A stretch of 12,451 nt of DNA from Planctomycetaceae bacterium UBA6163 (GTDB taxonomy: Bacteria; Planctomycetota; Planctomycetia; Pirellulales; Pirellulaceae): the NCBI GenBank assembly GCA_002428205.1, contig DIUH01000038.1, positions 12,574 through 25,024 on the forward strand, given 5' to 3'. The notes under the pieces are model-generated. The model did not search any database, was not told the DNA's origin, and worked only from the letters and a program-made list of their open reading frames with translations. Shown here one piece after another: positions 1 through 7,309 of this stretch. The position numbers were made by a program, and so were the translations under genes. Numbering within the stretch: the first letter of the stretch is position 1; the number at the start of each line of letters is the position of its first letter.

Positions 1-794
1 GCAACACCAAAGTCGATCACCTTTGGTACGGGGCGACCATCAATCTGCGCTACCAAAATGTTTGCCGGCTTAAGATCGCGATGAATGATTCCTTTTTGGT
101 GAGCATGCTGAACGGCTTGGCAAATGGGTACGAACAACTCGAGACGCTCATTGGTAGTAAGCTTGGACTGGTCGGCAAACGTCGTTAGCGGAAGTCCGTT
201 GACCAGTTCCATTACAAAAAATGGCTGCCCCGTTTCGGTCATTCCCCCATCAAGTACTTTGGCGATATTGGGATGATCCATCATCGCAAGCGCTTGGCGT
301 TCCTGTTCAAAGCGTGCCAATACAGCACCCGAGTCCATTCCACGCTTGATCAACTTTAATGCGACCTTGCGTTTAATCGGCGCAGTTTGTTTCGCGGCCC
401 AAACTTCGCCCATGCCACCTTCGCCGATTTTTGTTTGCAACACATACCGATCAACAATCGTTGTTCCGTCACCAATCATCGGTTTACTGTCAAGTGTCGT
501 CATCAGACGCGGAACTGAAGCGTGATCTAGATCGCTGGCTAGAACCGAAGCAGTCTTTTCCAGGCGAGAGTCGGGTAGGTTTGATTCTGAGGGTAGCGGT
601 TTTTCAAATTGGTCGTCGGGAATGACTTTCTCGGGACTCGCCAGTTGTTTTCGGAGTTCATTCTCAAGTGCTAGGACACGTCGCAGTTCAGCTAGTTTTT
701 CTGGATTGTTAAGGCACTGCTCGACCAGAAAGGCTTCTCGTTGGGCATCTGATTCGATACGCAGCGCCCGAATCAATATTTCTGCGTCGCTCAT
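1..794 (-). CDS. Serine/threonine protein kinase, N-terminal part (cut by window edge)
   Basis: Reading the minus strand from ATG at 794 gives 264 codons that stay open to the window edge. Residues 1-115 are a polar, helical leader with a stretch (AFLVEQCLNNPEKLAEL) typical of planctomycete kinases. The kinase domain starts near residue 117. Visible motifs are the glycine loop GEGGMGEVW (124-132), the VALK lysine K147, the catalytic loop HRDLKPANIL (238-247, base D240) and DFG (261-263). All key residues of an active Hanks-type kinase reached so far are present. It should phosphorylate Ser/Thr of unknown targets. The C-terminal half, which in this group often carries a membrane segment plus WD40 or TPR repeats, lies outside the window, so membrane location cannot be judged. 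ATG at 794 is preceded by AGGA about 10 bases upstream, a plausible weak ribosome site. The gene lies 316 bp downstream of waaA and probably has its own promoter. Confidence 0.93.
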   Translation of the reverse strand, partial: MSDAEILIRALRIESDAQREAFLVEQCLNNPEKLAELRRVLALENELRKQLASPEKVIPDDQFEKPLPSESNLPDSRLEKTASVLASDLDHASVPRLMTTLDSKPMIGDGTTIVDRYVLQTKIGEGGMGEVWAAKQTAPIKRKVALKLIKRGMDSGAVLARFEQERQALAMMDHPNIAKVLDGGMTETGQPFFVMELVNGLPLTTFADQSKLTTNERLELFVPICQAVQHAHQKGIIHRDLKPANILVAQIDGRPVPKVIDFGV

Positions 795-1110
795 AACCGT
801 TCATTCCTGCGGATCGTTCGTTGTGATTTCGCTAGGACCGCGCTAGTTTTACTCATATTCACAGGGTGAAGAGTATCGTAGGTAAGGCGGGTTTGCCAGC
901 TTTTTGAGCAGCAACTATTTCGGAAAATTGCCGAAACCAAAGCGTCTGAGCGGAGCAAAGGGGAAGGCCGCTTTGATGATCTTCAACAGGGTCGCACAGA
1001 AGTTGTGTGACCCCGATGGTGTGAAGCACCCGCACGGCCATTCCGGCCATTGGGACCAAACACGTCTTCAAGAAGCGCAAGATCCAGCCAGTCGCGTTAT
1101 GACCAGCCCG
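795..1110. other. Intergenic region between waaA and the kinase gene
   Basis: This 316-bp gap holds no gene I can support. A 73-codon frame on the minus strand (1080-859) is open, but it has no recognisable domain and runs through two hairpins, so I do not call it. What is visible is a strong inverted repeat (989-1013, listed separately), a weaker one (TTTCGG at 918-923 with CCGAAA at 931-936), and two GGCCATT words at 1037-1052. The kinase promoter should lie in the lower part, but I see no clear -35/-10 pair. Confidence 0.5.
989..1013 (-). other. Strong stem-loop downstream of waaA
   Basis: GGGTCGCACA at 989-998 pairs with TGTGTGACCC at 1004-1013. This gives a 10-bp stem with one G-T wobble and a 5-base loop. 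It lies about 100 bp past the waaA stop codon in the direction of transcription. On the minus strand it is followed by TGTTGAAG rather than a T run, so it is not a textbook intrinsic terminator. It may protect the 3' end of the waaA transcript, help to stop transcription, or be a dispersed hairpin repeat. The pairing is seen directly; the role is inference. Confidence 0.45.
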
Positions 1111-2448
1111 TCACGCCGCCCGCGACTTCGATTGAATAGCGCCCACGCCCAACAACCGGCTCAACTGCTGAACGGTCTTTTCGGTTGCACCGCGGTGCGA
1201 CATCACGATCGATCGTGCTTGGCGACCAAGCGCATCAGCGGCCGGTGGTTCATCCAAGCAGCGGGCGACGAAGGCGGTTAGGTCAGCAGGTGTATTGAGC
1301 CGAACGGCTCCACCGCCGGTGAGTAATCGTCTTGCAATGTCGCGAAAGTTTTGCGTGTTGGGGCCAAAGCAGACCGCGCTGCCATAGCCCGCCGGTTCCA
1401 GCATGTTTTGTCCACCGCGGTCGCCGAAGCTGCCTCCGACAAATGCGATCCGGCTGATTCCCCACCAATTCCGCAGTTCGCCCACGGAATCGACCAGGAT
1501 CACGGTATCTGAAGACCAGTGTTCGGCAGGAGTCAGATGTTCACTACGTCGTCGGACCTGGAATCCGGCCGCTTGGATCAGCGCCGCCACTTGGTCAAAT
1601 CGCTCGCGGTGACGCGGCACAATCGCCAGACGCAATTCGCGATGACTTGCGGACAATTGGCGATAAGTCGCCAGCGCCAGTTCTTCTTCGCCATTTTGCG
1701 TACTGCCAGCGATAACGACCTGATGCCATGGGTCAACGGCTGCCCATCGAGCGATGCGGCTGATTTCGGGTGTATCGCGACTGAGCGGTGCGTTATCAAA
1801 CTTGATCGATCCGGTGATCGCAACCGCATTGGCGTTCGCACCGCAATCAACAAATCGCTCAGCGATTTCGGCATCTTGGCATCCGATCCAGTCGATCCGC
1901 GCGAACGTGCGAGCGATCACGGCTGAGAAACGCAAATAACTTCTTGCGCTGCGTTCACTTAAACGTCCATTGGCAATCGCGACCCGACATCCCCATTTGC
2001 CTGCGTGCTTGATCAGGTTTGGCCACAGTTCGAGTTCGGCCAACACAAGAAGCCGGGGACGAAGCGTTTGAAAGGTTTGATCGACCGCCCAGGTAAAATC
2101 GAGCGGGCAAAAGAAGACAGGTAAGTCAAGAAAACGCGACTTGGCCAAGTCGTATCCCGTGTCTGTCGATGTGCTGACCACGACTTGATATTCGGGATGC
2201 GCTTTCCGAAATGAGTCGATCAACCCGGCGACCAAGTTAACTTCTCCAACACTGACGGCATGAAACCAAGCGACCGGTGCCGAATCGGCAGAGGAAGAAT
2301 CAGCCAGCGATGGCGAAAAATCGTCAGCTCGCACTCCGAAAAACTTTTGCCGCACACCTCGACGATAGCGACCGTAGCGCGCCGATCGGTAGATCACCAG
2401 CGGTGACGCTATCCATAGCGCGATGCAGTAGAGGATATTCAGCAGCAT
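1111..2448 (-). CDS. waaA: 3-deoxy-D-manno-octulosonic acid (Kdo) transferase, GT30 family
   Basis: This 445-residue protein transfers Kdo from CMP-Kdo to the lipid A precursor at the inner face of the cytoplasmic membrane, the step that starts the lipopolysaccharide core. Residues 2-20 (LLNILYCIALWIASPLVIY) form the N-terminal membrane anchor usual for the family. WFHAVSVGEV (61-70) carries the presumed catalytic base E69. AELELWPN (137-144) matches the usual ETELWPN block, VPRH (277-280) the substrate loop, and FVGGSFGDRGGQNMLEPAG (336-354) the CMP-Kdo site, here with Q in place of the common H. Length is normal. ATG at 2448 was chosen because the membrane anchor begins there. An upstream ATG at 2493 adds 15 polar residues encoded partly by an intergenic repeat. 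The gene is 93 bp downstream of secA. Whether one or two Kdo units are added cannot be told from sequence. Confidence 0.94.
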   Translation of the reverse strand: MLLNILYCIALWIASPLVIYRSARYGRYRRGVRQKFFGVRADDFSPSLADSSSADSAPVAWFHAVSVGEVNLVAGLIDSFRKAHPEYQVVVSTSTDTGYDLAKSRFLDLPVFFCPLDFTWAVDQTFQTLRPRLLVLAELELWPNLIKHAGKWGCRVAIANGRLSERSARSYLRFSAVIARTFARIDWIGCQDAEIAERFVDCGANANAVAITGSIKFDNAPLSRDTPEISRIARWAAVDPWHQVVIAGSTQNGEEELALATYRQLSASHRELRLAIVPRHRERFDQVAALIQAAGFQVRRRSEHLTPAEHWSSDTVILVDSVGELRNWWGISRIAFVGGSFGDRGGQNMLEPAGYGSAVCFGPNTQNFRDIARRLLTGGGAVRLNTPADLTAFVARCLDEPPAADALGRQARSIVMSHRGATEKTVQQLSRLLGVGAIQSKSRAA

Positions 2449-2475
2449 GTCACACGAATCCGTTCGAGTGTTGTT

Positions 2476-2540
2476 TTTAGCGGCACGGCACAAGCCGTCC
2501 GGTCTTGTTCTTTAGCGGCACGGCGCAAGCCGTACGGTCT
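2476..2540. repeat. Tandem pair of 30-bp hairpin repeats between secA and waaA
   Basis: Two copies, 2476-2505 and 2511-2540, match at 28 of 30 bases with a 35-bp period. The core is AGCGGCACGGC(A/G)CAAGCCGT. Each can fold as ACGGC-N-CAA-GCCGT, a 5-bp stem closed in copy 2 by a GCAA (GNRA-type) loop. In copy 1 an outer CGG/CCG pair extends the stem past one bulged C. Copy 2 ends two bases from the secA stop codon (2544-2542). From memory, similar short GC-rich repeats are common in Rhodopirellula-type intergenic DNA; I could not check this. They form most of the waaA 5' leader. Confidence 0.75.
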
Positions 2541-2541
2541 C

Positions 2542-5500
2542 CTAAGCCATATTCTTCATACAACAACTCTTATACTTCTTTCCACTGCCGCAAGGACATG
2601 GATCATTTCGACCGACTTTTGGCCCCAAGTGCCGAATCGGCTCTGGCTTCACATCCGCGTCGCCCCGATTGCTCTGCTCCGCCGCTCTCTGGTTTGGTGT
2701 CGAAGTGTCGTTATCCGCCGACGTTGCACGCGGCGAATCCGACTTGATCGTTCGCGCGTCGACCCAAGTACTTCTTACGAAATCTTCATTGAACGATTCC
2801 ATCCTAAAAATCAAATCCGTCGCGCGTTCACCAATCGACTCCCACATCGACTCGAACAAACGCATCCCTTCGCGTTTGTACTCGACTTTGGGATCGAGTT
2901 GCGCGTAACCCTTCAATTGCACGCTGCTTCGCAAATGGTCCATCGCCAACAGGTGGTTTTTCCAAGATTCGTCGACGATCGTTAACAAAACCTGGCGTTC
3001 CATGCGACGCATTTCAGGGTGATAACGGTCATCAACCGCACGGTCGACCAACAACTCGACCTGGCCACGGTTCATCCGGCCTAAGTCTTCAATATTCGCG
3101 TCAAAACGAAGATCGGATTTCAAAAAGGCTGCGAAATCAGTAATCTGGGTCGCATTGCTGACCGCCACTGACAACGTGGTATCGTTGTCGGCGTCGCCGA
3201 ACAATTGAGCAACACGTTGATGTGCGGCTGACAGTTGTGAAACCGATTCATCGGCTGCGGACTGACTTTCCAGGATCAACTGGGCCTTTAGATCATCACG
3301 ATTCAATTGCATTGAATCGATCGGCATCACTCGGTTGAACCGACCTTCCATCCAGCTTGCCAGCCCTTCACGATCCAAATGGATCTGAGTCCCTTGGCGC
3401 GAGGTGAACGCGGAAATACCGGTCAAAACCGGATACTCTTTTTCCTTTTCCGAATAAGCCTGTTCAGCCCGTTCAATCAACAAATCGGCTACCGTCGATC
3501 GATTCTCAATGTCATTAAACTCGTCGGGTGTCACTTCGATCCCGAACTTGTGCCTGACCCAGCCACACAAGGAACGCAGACCGAAGTTCTCTTCCAAGAA
3601 CATTTCACCTTCGCTTAAATCGGTCTCGCGCAATTTTTTGTGCGCCTTAGTCACCAATTGGTCGATCATTTCGTCACGATCGAGCTTTTGCAGGTCGCGG
3701 TCTCGATAATTGGTTCCGAAACGAGTGTTGGACCATGACGCCAGGGCTTGCCAGTTCCAGTCTTCTTCGGGCATCTCTTCGGGGAGGTTTTCTTCCACGA
3801 TTTCGATAACGGCAATCTCCGCAGCCCGTTCGGCTTGATCGCGCGCATATTCGTCTGCGGCGCGGAAATCCATGTTGCGGAAATCTTTCGGCTCTAAGGC
3901 ACAACCGAGTTGGCTGCCCGCGTAGCCAGCAAACGATGCGGCGCCGTAATCGGGTTCCAAGAAGACTTTCACAAACTTAGTGATCTGGCCACGAATTTGT
4001 TCCAAAATCAGTTTGCGGCAACTGACGCCATCAAGGATCTTTTGGCGGTATCCGTAGACCCGCTTACGTTGTTCGTCCATCACTTCGTCGTATTCGAGCA
4101 AACTCTTGCGAATCTCGAAGTTGCGTTCTTCGACCTTCTTCTGTGCCGCTTCGATTCGGCGTGTGACCAGCGACGACTCGATCGCTTCGCCTTCTTGCAT
4201 GCCCAGTCGCTGCATCACGCTGCGGACGAAGTCGCCCGCAAAGACCCGCATCAAATCGTCTTCAAGCGACAGATAGAAACGGCTGCTGCCGGGGTCGCCT
4301 TGACGACCACAACGGCCACGAAGCTGTAAGTCGATGCGTCGTGATTCATGACGTTCAGTGCCGATCACATACAGACCGCCCAACTGGCGAATCGCCTCAC
4401 CTTCGGCCTTCATATTCTCGCGCTGTTCGATCTCATTGACCAGCGTTTCCCATTCCTCCTCGGGCACTTCCAAGCGAGTCGGGTACTTGTGTTGTAACTG
4501 GGCCCAGGCCATCGTTTCGGGATTACCGCCCAAAATAATGTCGGTACCACGTCCGGCCATATTCGTAGCGATCGTTACCGCGTTGCGACGCCCGGCTTGA
4601 GCGACGATTTCCGCTTCACGACCGTGCTGTTTTGCGTTCAGCACTTCATGTTTGATGCCGCGACGTTCCAGCAGCGCTGATAATCGTTCGCTCTTTTCGA
4701 TGCTGACCGTGCCGACCAAGACGGGCCGCCCGGCGCGATGGATTTCGGCGACCGTCGAACGATCGACGTTCTCCGGTGCCCGCTCGCCCTTGGATATAAA
4801 TCGAATCTGTCCGGTCGATTCCGACTCGTCCAATTTTCCTTCAATCTTACCCCACATTTCGTCGCCATTCTTCAGCACCAAAACGTCCCACTTATGAGTC
4901 CGTTCGATGTCTTCGGCAAGCGCGGCGAACTTGTCTTTTTCGCTCAGGTAGATCTTGTCAGGGTGTTCGATCCGTTGCATCGAACGATTCGTCGGAATCG
5001 CGATCACGTCCAGCTTATAAATCTTCCAGAACTCGTTCGCTTCGGTCATCGCCGTACCGGTCATGCCGGACAACTTGTGATAAAGCTTAAAGAAGTTCTG
5101 CAGCGTGATCGTCGCAAAGGTTTGCGTTTCCTGCTTGATCGGAACGCCTTCTTTCGCTTCGACCGCCTGATGCAAGCCATCGCTCCATTGGCGGCCTTCC
5201 ATCAAGCGTCCCGTAAACTCGTCGACGATGATGATTTGACGATCTTTGACGACATAATTGACGTCCAGCTTGTAAAGATAATGTGCCTTCAGAGCGTTGT
5301 CGATCAAGTGCGGCCAATCCATATTGCCCGCGGTGTAGAAGCTCTCGACGCCCGCTAAGCGTTCGGCTTCGCGAACGCCATCATCGGTCAAGGTCACATG
5401 ATGCTGCTTTTCATCGACCCTAAAGTGAGTTTCGCGATTTAATTGACGGGCCACACGATCGGCTTCGGCATACTTGCCCAAGTCCATGTCAGCGGGTCCG

Positions 5501-6264
5501 CTGATGATCAGCGGTGTTCGTGCTTCGTCAATCAGGATATTGTCGACTTCGTCGATGATCGCATAATTCAAAGGCCCTTGGCTTTGTTGCAATTCGGTTG
5601 GGAAACGGTGGTCACCGCGAGACGCTGGCCGCATGTTGTCGCGCAAGTAATCGAAACCGAACTCGTTGTTGGTCCCGTAGGTGATATCACAAGCATAGGC
5701 ACGTTGCTTTTCGAGCGTGCCCATGCCGCTTTGAATTGCGGCGACCGTCAACCCAAGTTTGGTGTACAGCGGCGCCATCCATTCCATGTCGCGGCGGGCG
5801 AGGTAATCGTTGACGGTGATCACGTGAACGCCTTTGCCTTGAATCGCGTTCAAGTAGGCGGGCAACGTTGCGACCAAGGTCTTGCCTTCACCGGTCACCA
5901 TTTCAGCGATCGTGCCGCTGTGCAGCACCATGCCGCCGATCAATTGTGTGTCGTAATGGCGCATGCCTAGGAAACGGCGTCCCCCTTCGCGACAAACCGC
6001 GAACGCTTCTTCGAGTATGTCGTCTAGGTCTTCACCGGCACGCAGTCGCTGGCGAAACTTTTCTGTCTGTTCCTTTAATTGGTCGTCGGTCATCGCCTGG
6101 AACTTCGGCTCCAACGTGCCAATTCGCTCGGCACGCTCGCGCATGCGACCTACCTGGCGAGCATTACTGCTGCCGAAAATCGCCGTAATCGTGCGTTCGA
6201 TTGAGCCAAAGAAACCGCCGAAAAGCAGTCCAATGACGTCCCAGATTCGTTCAAAAAATGACAT
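2542..6264 (-). CDS. secA: Preprotein translocase ATPase SecA, expanded planctomycete form
   Basis: SecA is the ATPase motor that pushes unfolded preproteins through SecYEG. Seen here: Walker A MVTGEGKT (122-129), Walker B IIDEVDNILIDEARTPLIIS (236-255, usual S replaced by N242), PTNR (424-427), GTVSIEKSE (518-526), TNMAGRGTDIILGGN (567-581), LRGRCGRQGD (648-657, C652 where S is common), and the scaffold block with WKNHLLAMDHLR (1101-1112). A charged, Ser/Thr-rich linker (about 1172-1215) leads to a zinc-binding tail NDPCPCGSGKKYKSCC (1220-1235) with CC in place of CH. At 1240 residues it is far longer than the usual 840-900. The excess lies in an amphipathic/hydrophobic N-terminal lead (about 1-30), an insertion at about 455-505, and an enlarged helical wing region at about 835-1088. 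The core ATPase motifs are intact, so it should be the functional housekeeping SecA. ATG at 6264 has no clear Shine-Dalgarno sequence. Confidence 0.97.
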   Translation of the reverse strand: MSFFERIWDVIGLLFGGFFGSIERTITAIFGSSNARQVGRMRERAERIGTLEPKFQAMTDDQLKEQTEKFRQRLRAGEDLDDILEEAFAVCREGGRRFLGMRHYDTQLIGGMVLHSGTIAEMVTGEGKTLVATLPAYLNAIQGKGVHVITVNDYLARRDMEWMAPLYTKLGLTVAAIQSGMGTLEKQRAYACDITYGTNNEFGFDYLRDNMRPASRGDHRFPTELQQSQGPLNYAIIDEVDNILIDEARTPLIISGPADMDLGKYAEADRVARQLNRETHFRVDEKQHHVTLTDDGVREAERLAGVESFYTAGNMDWPHLIDNALKAHYLYKLDVNYVVKDRQIIIVDEFTGRLMEGRQWSDGLHQAVEAKEGVPIKQETQTFATITLQNFFKLYHKLSGMTGTAMTEANEFWKIYKLDVIAIPTNRSMQRIEHPDKIYLSEKDKFAALAEDIERTHKWDVLVLKNGDEMWGKIEGKLDESESTGQIRFISKGERAPENVDRSTVAEIHRAGRPVLVGTVSIEKSERLSALLERRGIKHEVLNAKQHGREAEIVAQAGRRNAVTIATNMAGRGTDIILGGNPETMAWAQLQHKYPTRLEVPEEEWETLVNEIEQRENMKAEGEAIRQLGGLYVIGTERHESRRIDLQLRGRCGRQGDPGSSRFYLSLEDDLMRVFAGDFVRSVMQRLGMQEGEAIESSLVTRRIEAAQKKVEERNFEIRKSLLEYDEVMDEQRKRVYGYRQKILDGVSCRKLILEQIRGQITKFVKVFLEPDYGAASFAGYAGSQLGCALEPKDFRNMDFRAADEYARDQAERAAEIAVIEIVEENLPEEMPEEDWNWQALASWSNTRFGTNYRDRDLQKLDRDEMIDQLVTKAHKKLRETDLSEGEMFLEENFGLRSLCGWVRHKFGIEVTPDEFNDIENRSTVADLLIERAEQAYSEKEKEYPVLTGISAFTSRQGTQIHLDREGLASWMEGRFNRVMPIDSMQLNRDDLKAQLILESQSAADESVSQLSAAHQRVAQLFGDADNDTTLSVAVSNATQITDFAAFLKSDLRFDANIEDLGRMNRGQVELLVDRAVDDRYHPEMRRMERQVLLTIVDESWKNHLLAMDHLRSSVQLKGYAQLDPKVEYKREGMRLFESMWESIGERATDLIFRMESFNEDFVRSTWVDARTIKSDSPRATSADNDTSTPNQRAAEQSNRGDADVKPEPIRHLGPKVGRNDPCPCGSGKKYKSCCMKNMA

Positions 6265-6306
6265 CGCGTCGTTGCTTAATTAGAAATCGTCAGTAGCGAC
6301 CATATT

Positions 6307-6350
6307 GGGGTGCCTCGCGGAAAACTCCGTCAAATGCCATTGGGCACCCC
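6307..6350 (-). promoter_or_regulatory. Nested inverted repeat in the secA leader
   Basis: GGGGTGCC (6307-6314) and GGCACCCC (6343-6350) form a perfect 8-bp stem. The 28-base loop holds an inner stem, CGGA (6318-6321) with TCCG (6326-6329). The element ends about 43 bp before the secA start codon on the minus strand. SecA synthesis is controlled through the leader of its mRNA in Escherichia coli (the SecM system), so a leader structure is of interest. There is no SecM-like reading frame here that I can recognise. It could equally be a transcription stop after hisF, although no T run follows. The structure is seen; the function is inference. Confidence 0.4.
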
Positions 6351-6432
6351 GGCAACCTCTAAGGCTACGTGTTTGGGCAAAATGGGTCAACGCCGATCAA
6401 AAAATGCTTGCATTCGCTCGGCGGGTGGTTTT

Positions 6433-6494
6433 GCAGACGGCCCCCGGAGAGTGACGCTGCTGTTGCGGACGGCACGCGGAGAGTGCCTGCTACC
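6433..6494. repeat. Tandem hairpin repeat abutting the hisF stop codon
   Basis: Two units, 6433-6462 and 6465-6494, match at 18 of their first 21 bases (core GACGGCNCNCGGAGAGTG), with a 32-bp period. Both then share CTGCT after a small indel. The second unit contains a clean hairpin: GGCAC (6471-6475), loop of 7, GTGCC (6483-6487). In the first unit the stem is disrupted. Unit 2 ends exactly at the base before the hisF stop triplet (6497-6495). The sequence resembles short repeats I associate with Rhodopirellula genomes; this is memory, not a search. Confidence 0.6.
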
Positions 6495-7262
6495 TTAGAG
6501 CCGGACGGCTAGTCCCGCAGCCCGCATCGCCAGTTTCGTTTCGGCGATCGTGTATTGTCCAAAGTGGAAAATGCTGGCTGCCAGCACCGCGTCGGCCCGT
6601 CCAAGCTTCACGGCGTCGACCAGGTGCTGTGGCCCGCCCGCACCACCGCTAGCCACGACTGGGATCGACACCGCCCGACTGACCGCCTCAGTGATCGGCA
6701 AGTCGTATCCGTCGCGTGTGCCATCGGCGTCCATGCTGGTCAGCACGATTTCGCCGGCCCCGAGGCGTTCGACTTCCTCTGCCCAAGGCACCGCCTCCAG
6801 TCCCGTTGGCGTTCGACCGCCGTTGATGTGGACTTCCCACACCTCGCGTCCGTCTCGATAAACCCTTTTTGGGTCGATGTTTACCACGATGCACTGGCTG
6901 CCAAACCGCTCAGCCGCCCGGCGCACAAAGTCGGGGTCTTTGCAGGCTGCCGAGTTAATCGAAACCTTGTCACAACCGGCCGCCAGAAGGTTGCGAATGT
7001 CGTCGATCGTGCGAATCCCGCCACCGACCGTCAACGGCATAAACACTTGTTCGGCACAGCGGCGAACGACATCGGCCATGATTCCGCGATCTTCATGGCT
7101 GGCCGTAATGTCCAAGAACACCAGTTCATCGGCGCCCTCGTCTTGGTACCGTTTGGCGACCTCGACAGGATCACCAGCGTCGCGCAATTGAACGAAGTTC
7201 GTCCCCTTAACAACACGGCCTTCACGAACATCTAGACAGGGAATGACTCGGGTAACCAGCAC
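6495..7262 (-). CDS. hisF: Imidazole glycerol phosphate synthase, cyclase subunit HisF
   Basis: HisF takes ammonia from the HisH glutaminase and turns PRFAR into imidazole glycerol phosphate and AICAR, linking histidine and purine synthesis. The 255-residue length is normal for this (beta/alpha)8 barrel. The two catalytic aspartates fall at the classical positions: D11 in IPCLDV (7-12) and D130 in VVNIDPKRV (126-134). Phosphate-binding glycine loops are TVGGGIR (78-84) and VVASGGAGG in the second half, with LTSMDADGTRDGYD between them. Start is GTG at 7262, supported by the family N-terminus and absence of room for more. The hisH partner and other his genes are not in the window, so hisF is separated from any his operon. 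It lies 47 bp downstream of the PIN/TRAM gene and may share its transcript. Confidence 0.97.
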   Translation of the reverse strand: MLVTRVIPCLDVREGRVVKGTNFVQLRDAGDPVEVAKRYQDEGADELVFLDITASHEDRGIMADVVRRCAEQVFMPLTVGGGIRTIDDIRNLLAAGCDKVSINSAACKDPDFVRRAAERFGSQCIVVNIDPKRVYRDGREVWEVHINGGRTPTGLEAVPWAEEVERLGAGEIVLTSMDADGTRDGYDLPITEAVSRAVSIPVVASGGAGGPQHLVDAVKLGRADAVLAASIFHFGQYTIAETKLAMRAAGLAVRL

Positions 7263-7309
7263 AGTAGCGTTTCTTTCGAAAGTCAGGGAGATTCGCGGTC
7301 AATAGACGG

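Larger units (their letters stand above)
6265..6494. other. Structured intergenic region between hisF and secA
   Basis: This 230-bp stretch has no gene. It holds two structured blocks: a nested inverted repeat next to secA (6307-6350) and a tandem hairpin repeat directly abutting the hisF stop codon (6433-6494). The secA promoter should lie here. On the minus strand an AT-rich stretch around 6275-6285 (TTCTAATTAAG) could include a -10-like element, but no convincing -35 partner was found. Confidence 0.5.

Noticed and set aside
859..1080. 73-codon open frame on the minus strand between waaA and the kinase.
   Set aside because: It has no recognisable domain or ribosome site and its sequence runs through a strong hairpin; it is most likely chance in GC-rich DNA.
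2449..2493. Upstream ATG for waaA adding 15 residues.
   Set aside because: The added residues are polar and partly encoded by the intergenic repeat; the family's membrane anchor starts at the ATG at 2448.
2476..2540. Tandem repeats considered as a CRISPR array.
   Set aside because: There are only two units, the gap between them is 5 bp, and no cas genes are near.
4738..5358. 206-codon plus-strand frame opposite secA, with other long antisense frames nearby (5443-5970).
   Set aside because: They lie wholly antisense to an intact, strongly conserved secA and read as low-information shadows.
6555..7235. 226-codon plus-strand frame opposite hisF.
   Set aside because: hisF is complete with both catalytic aspartates on the other strand; the antisense frame shows no domain.
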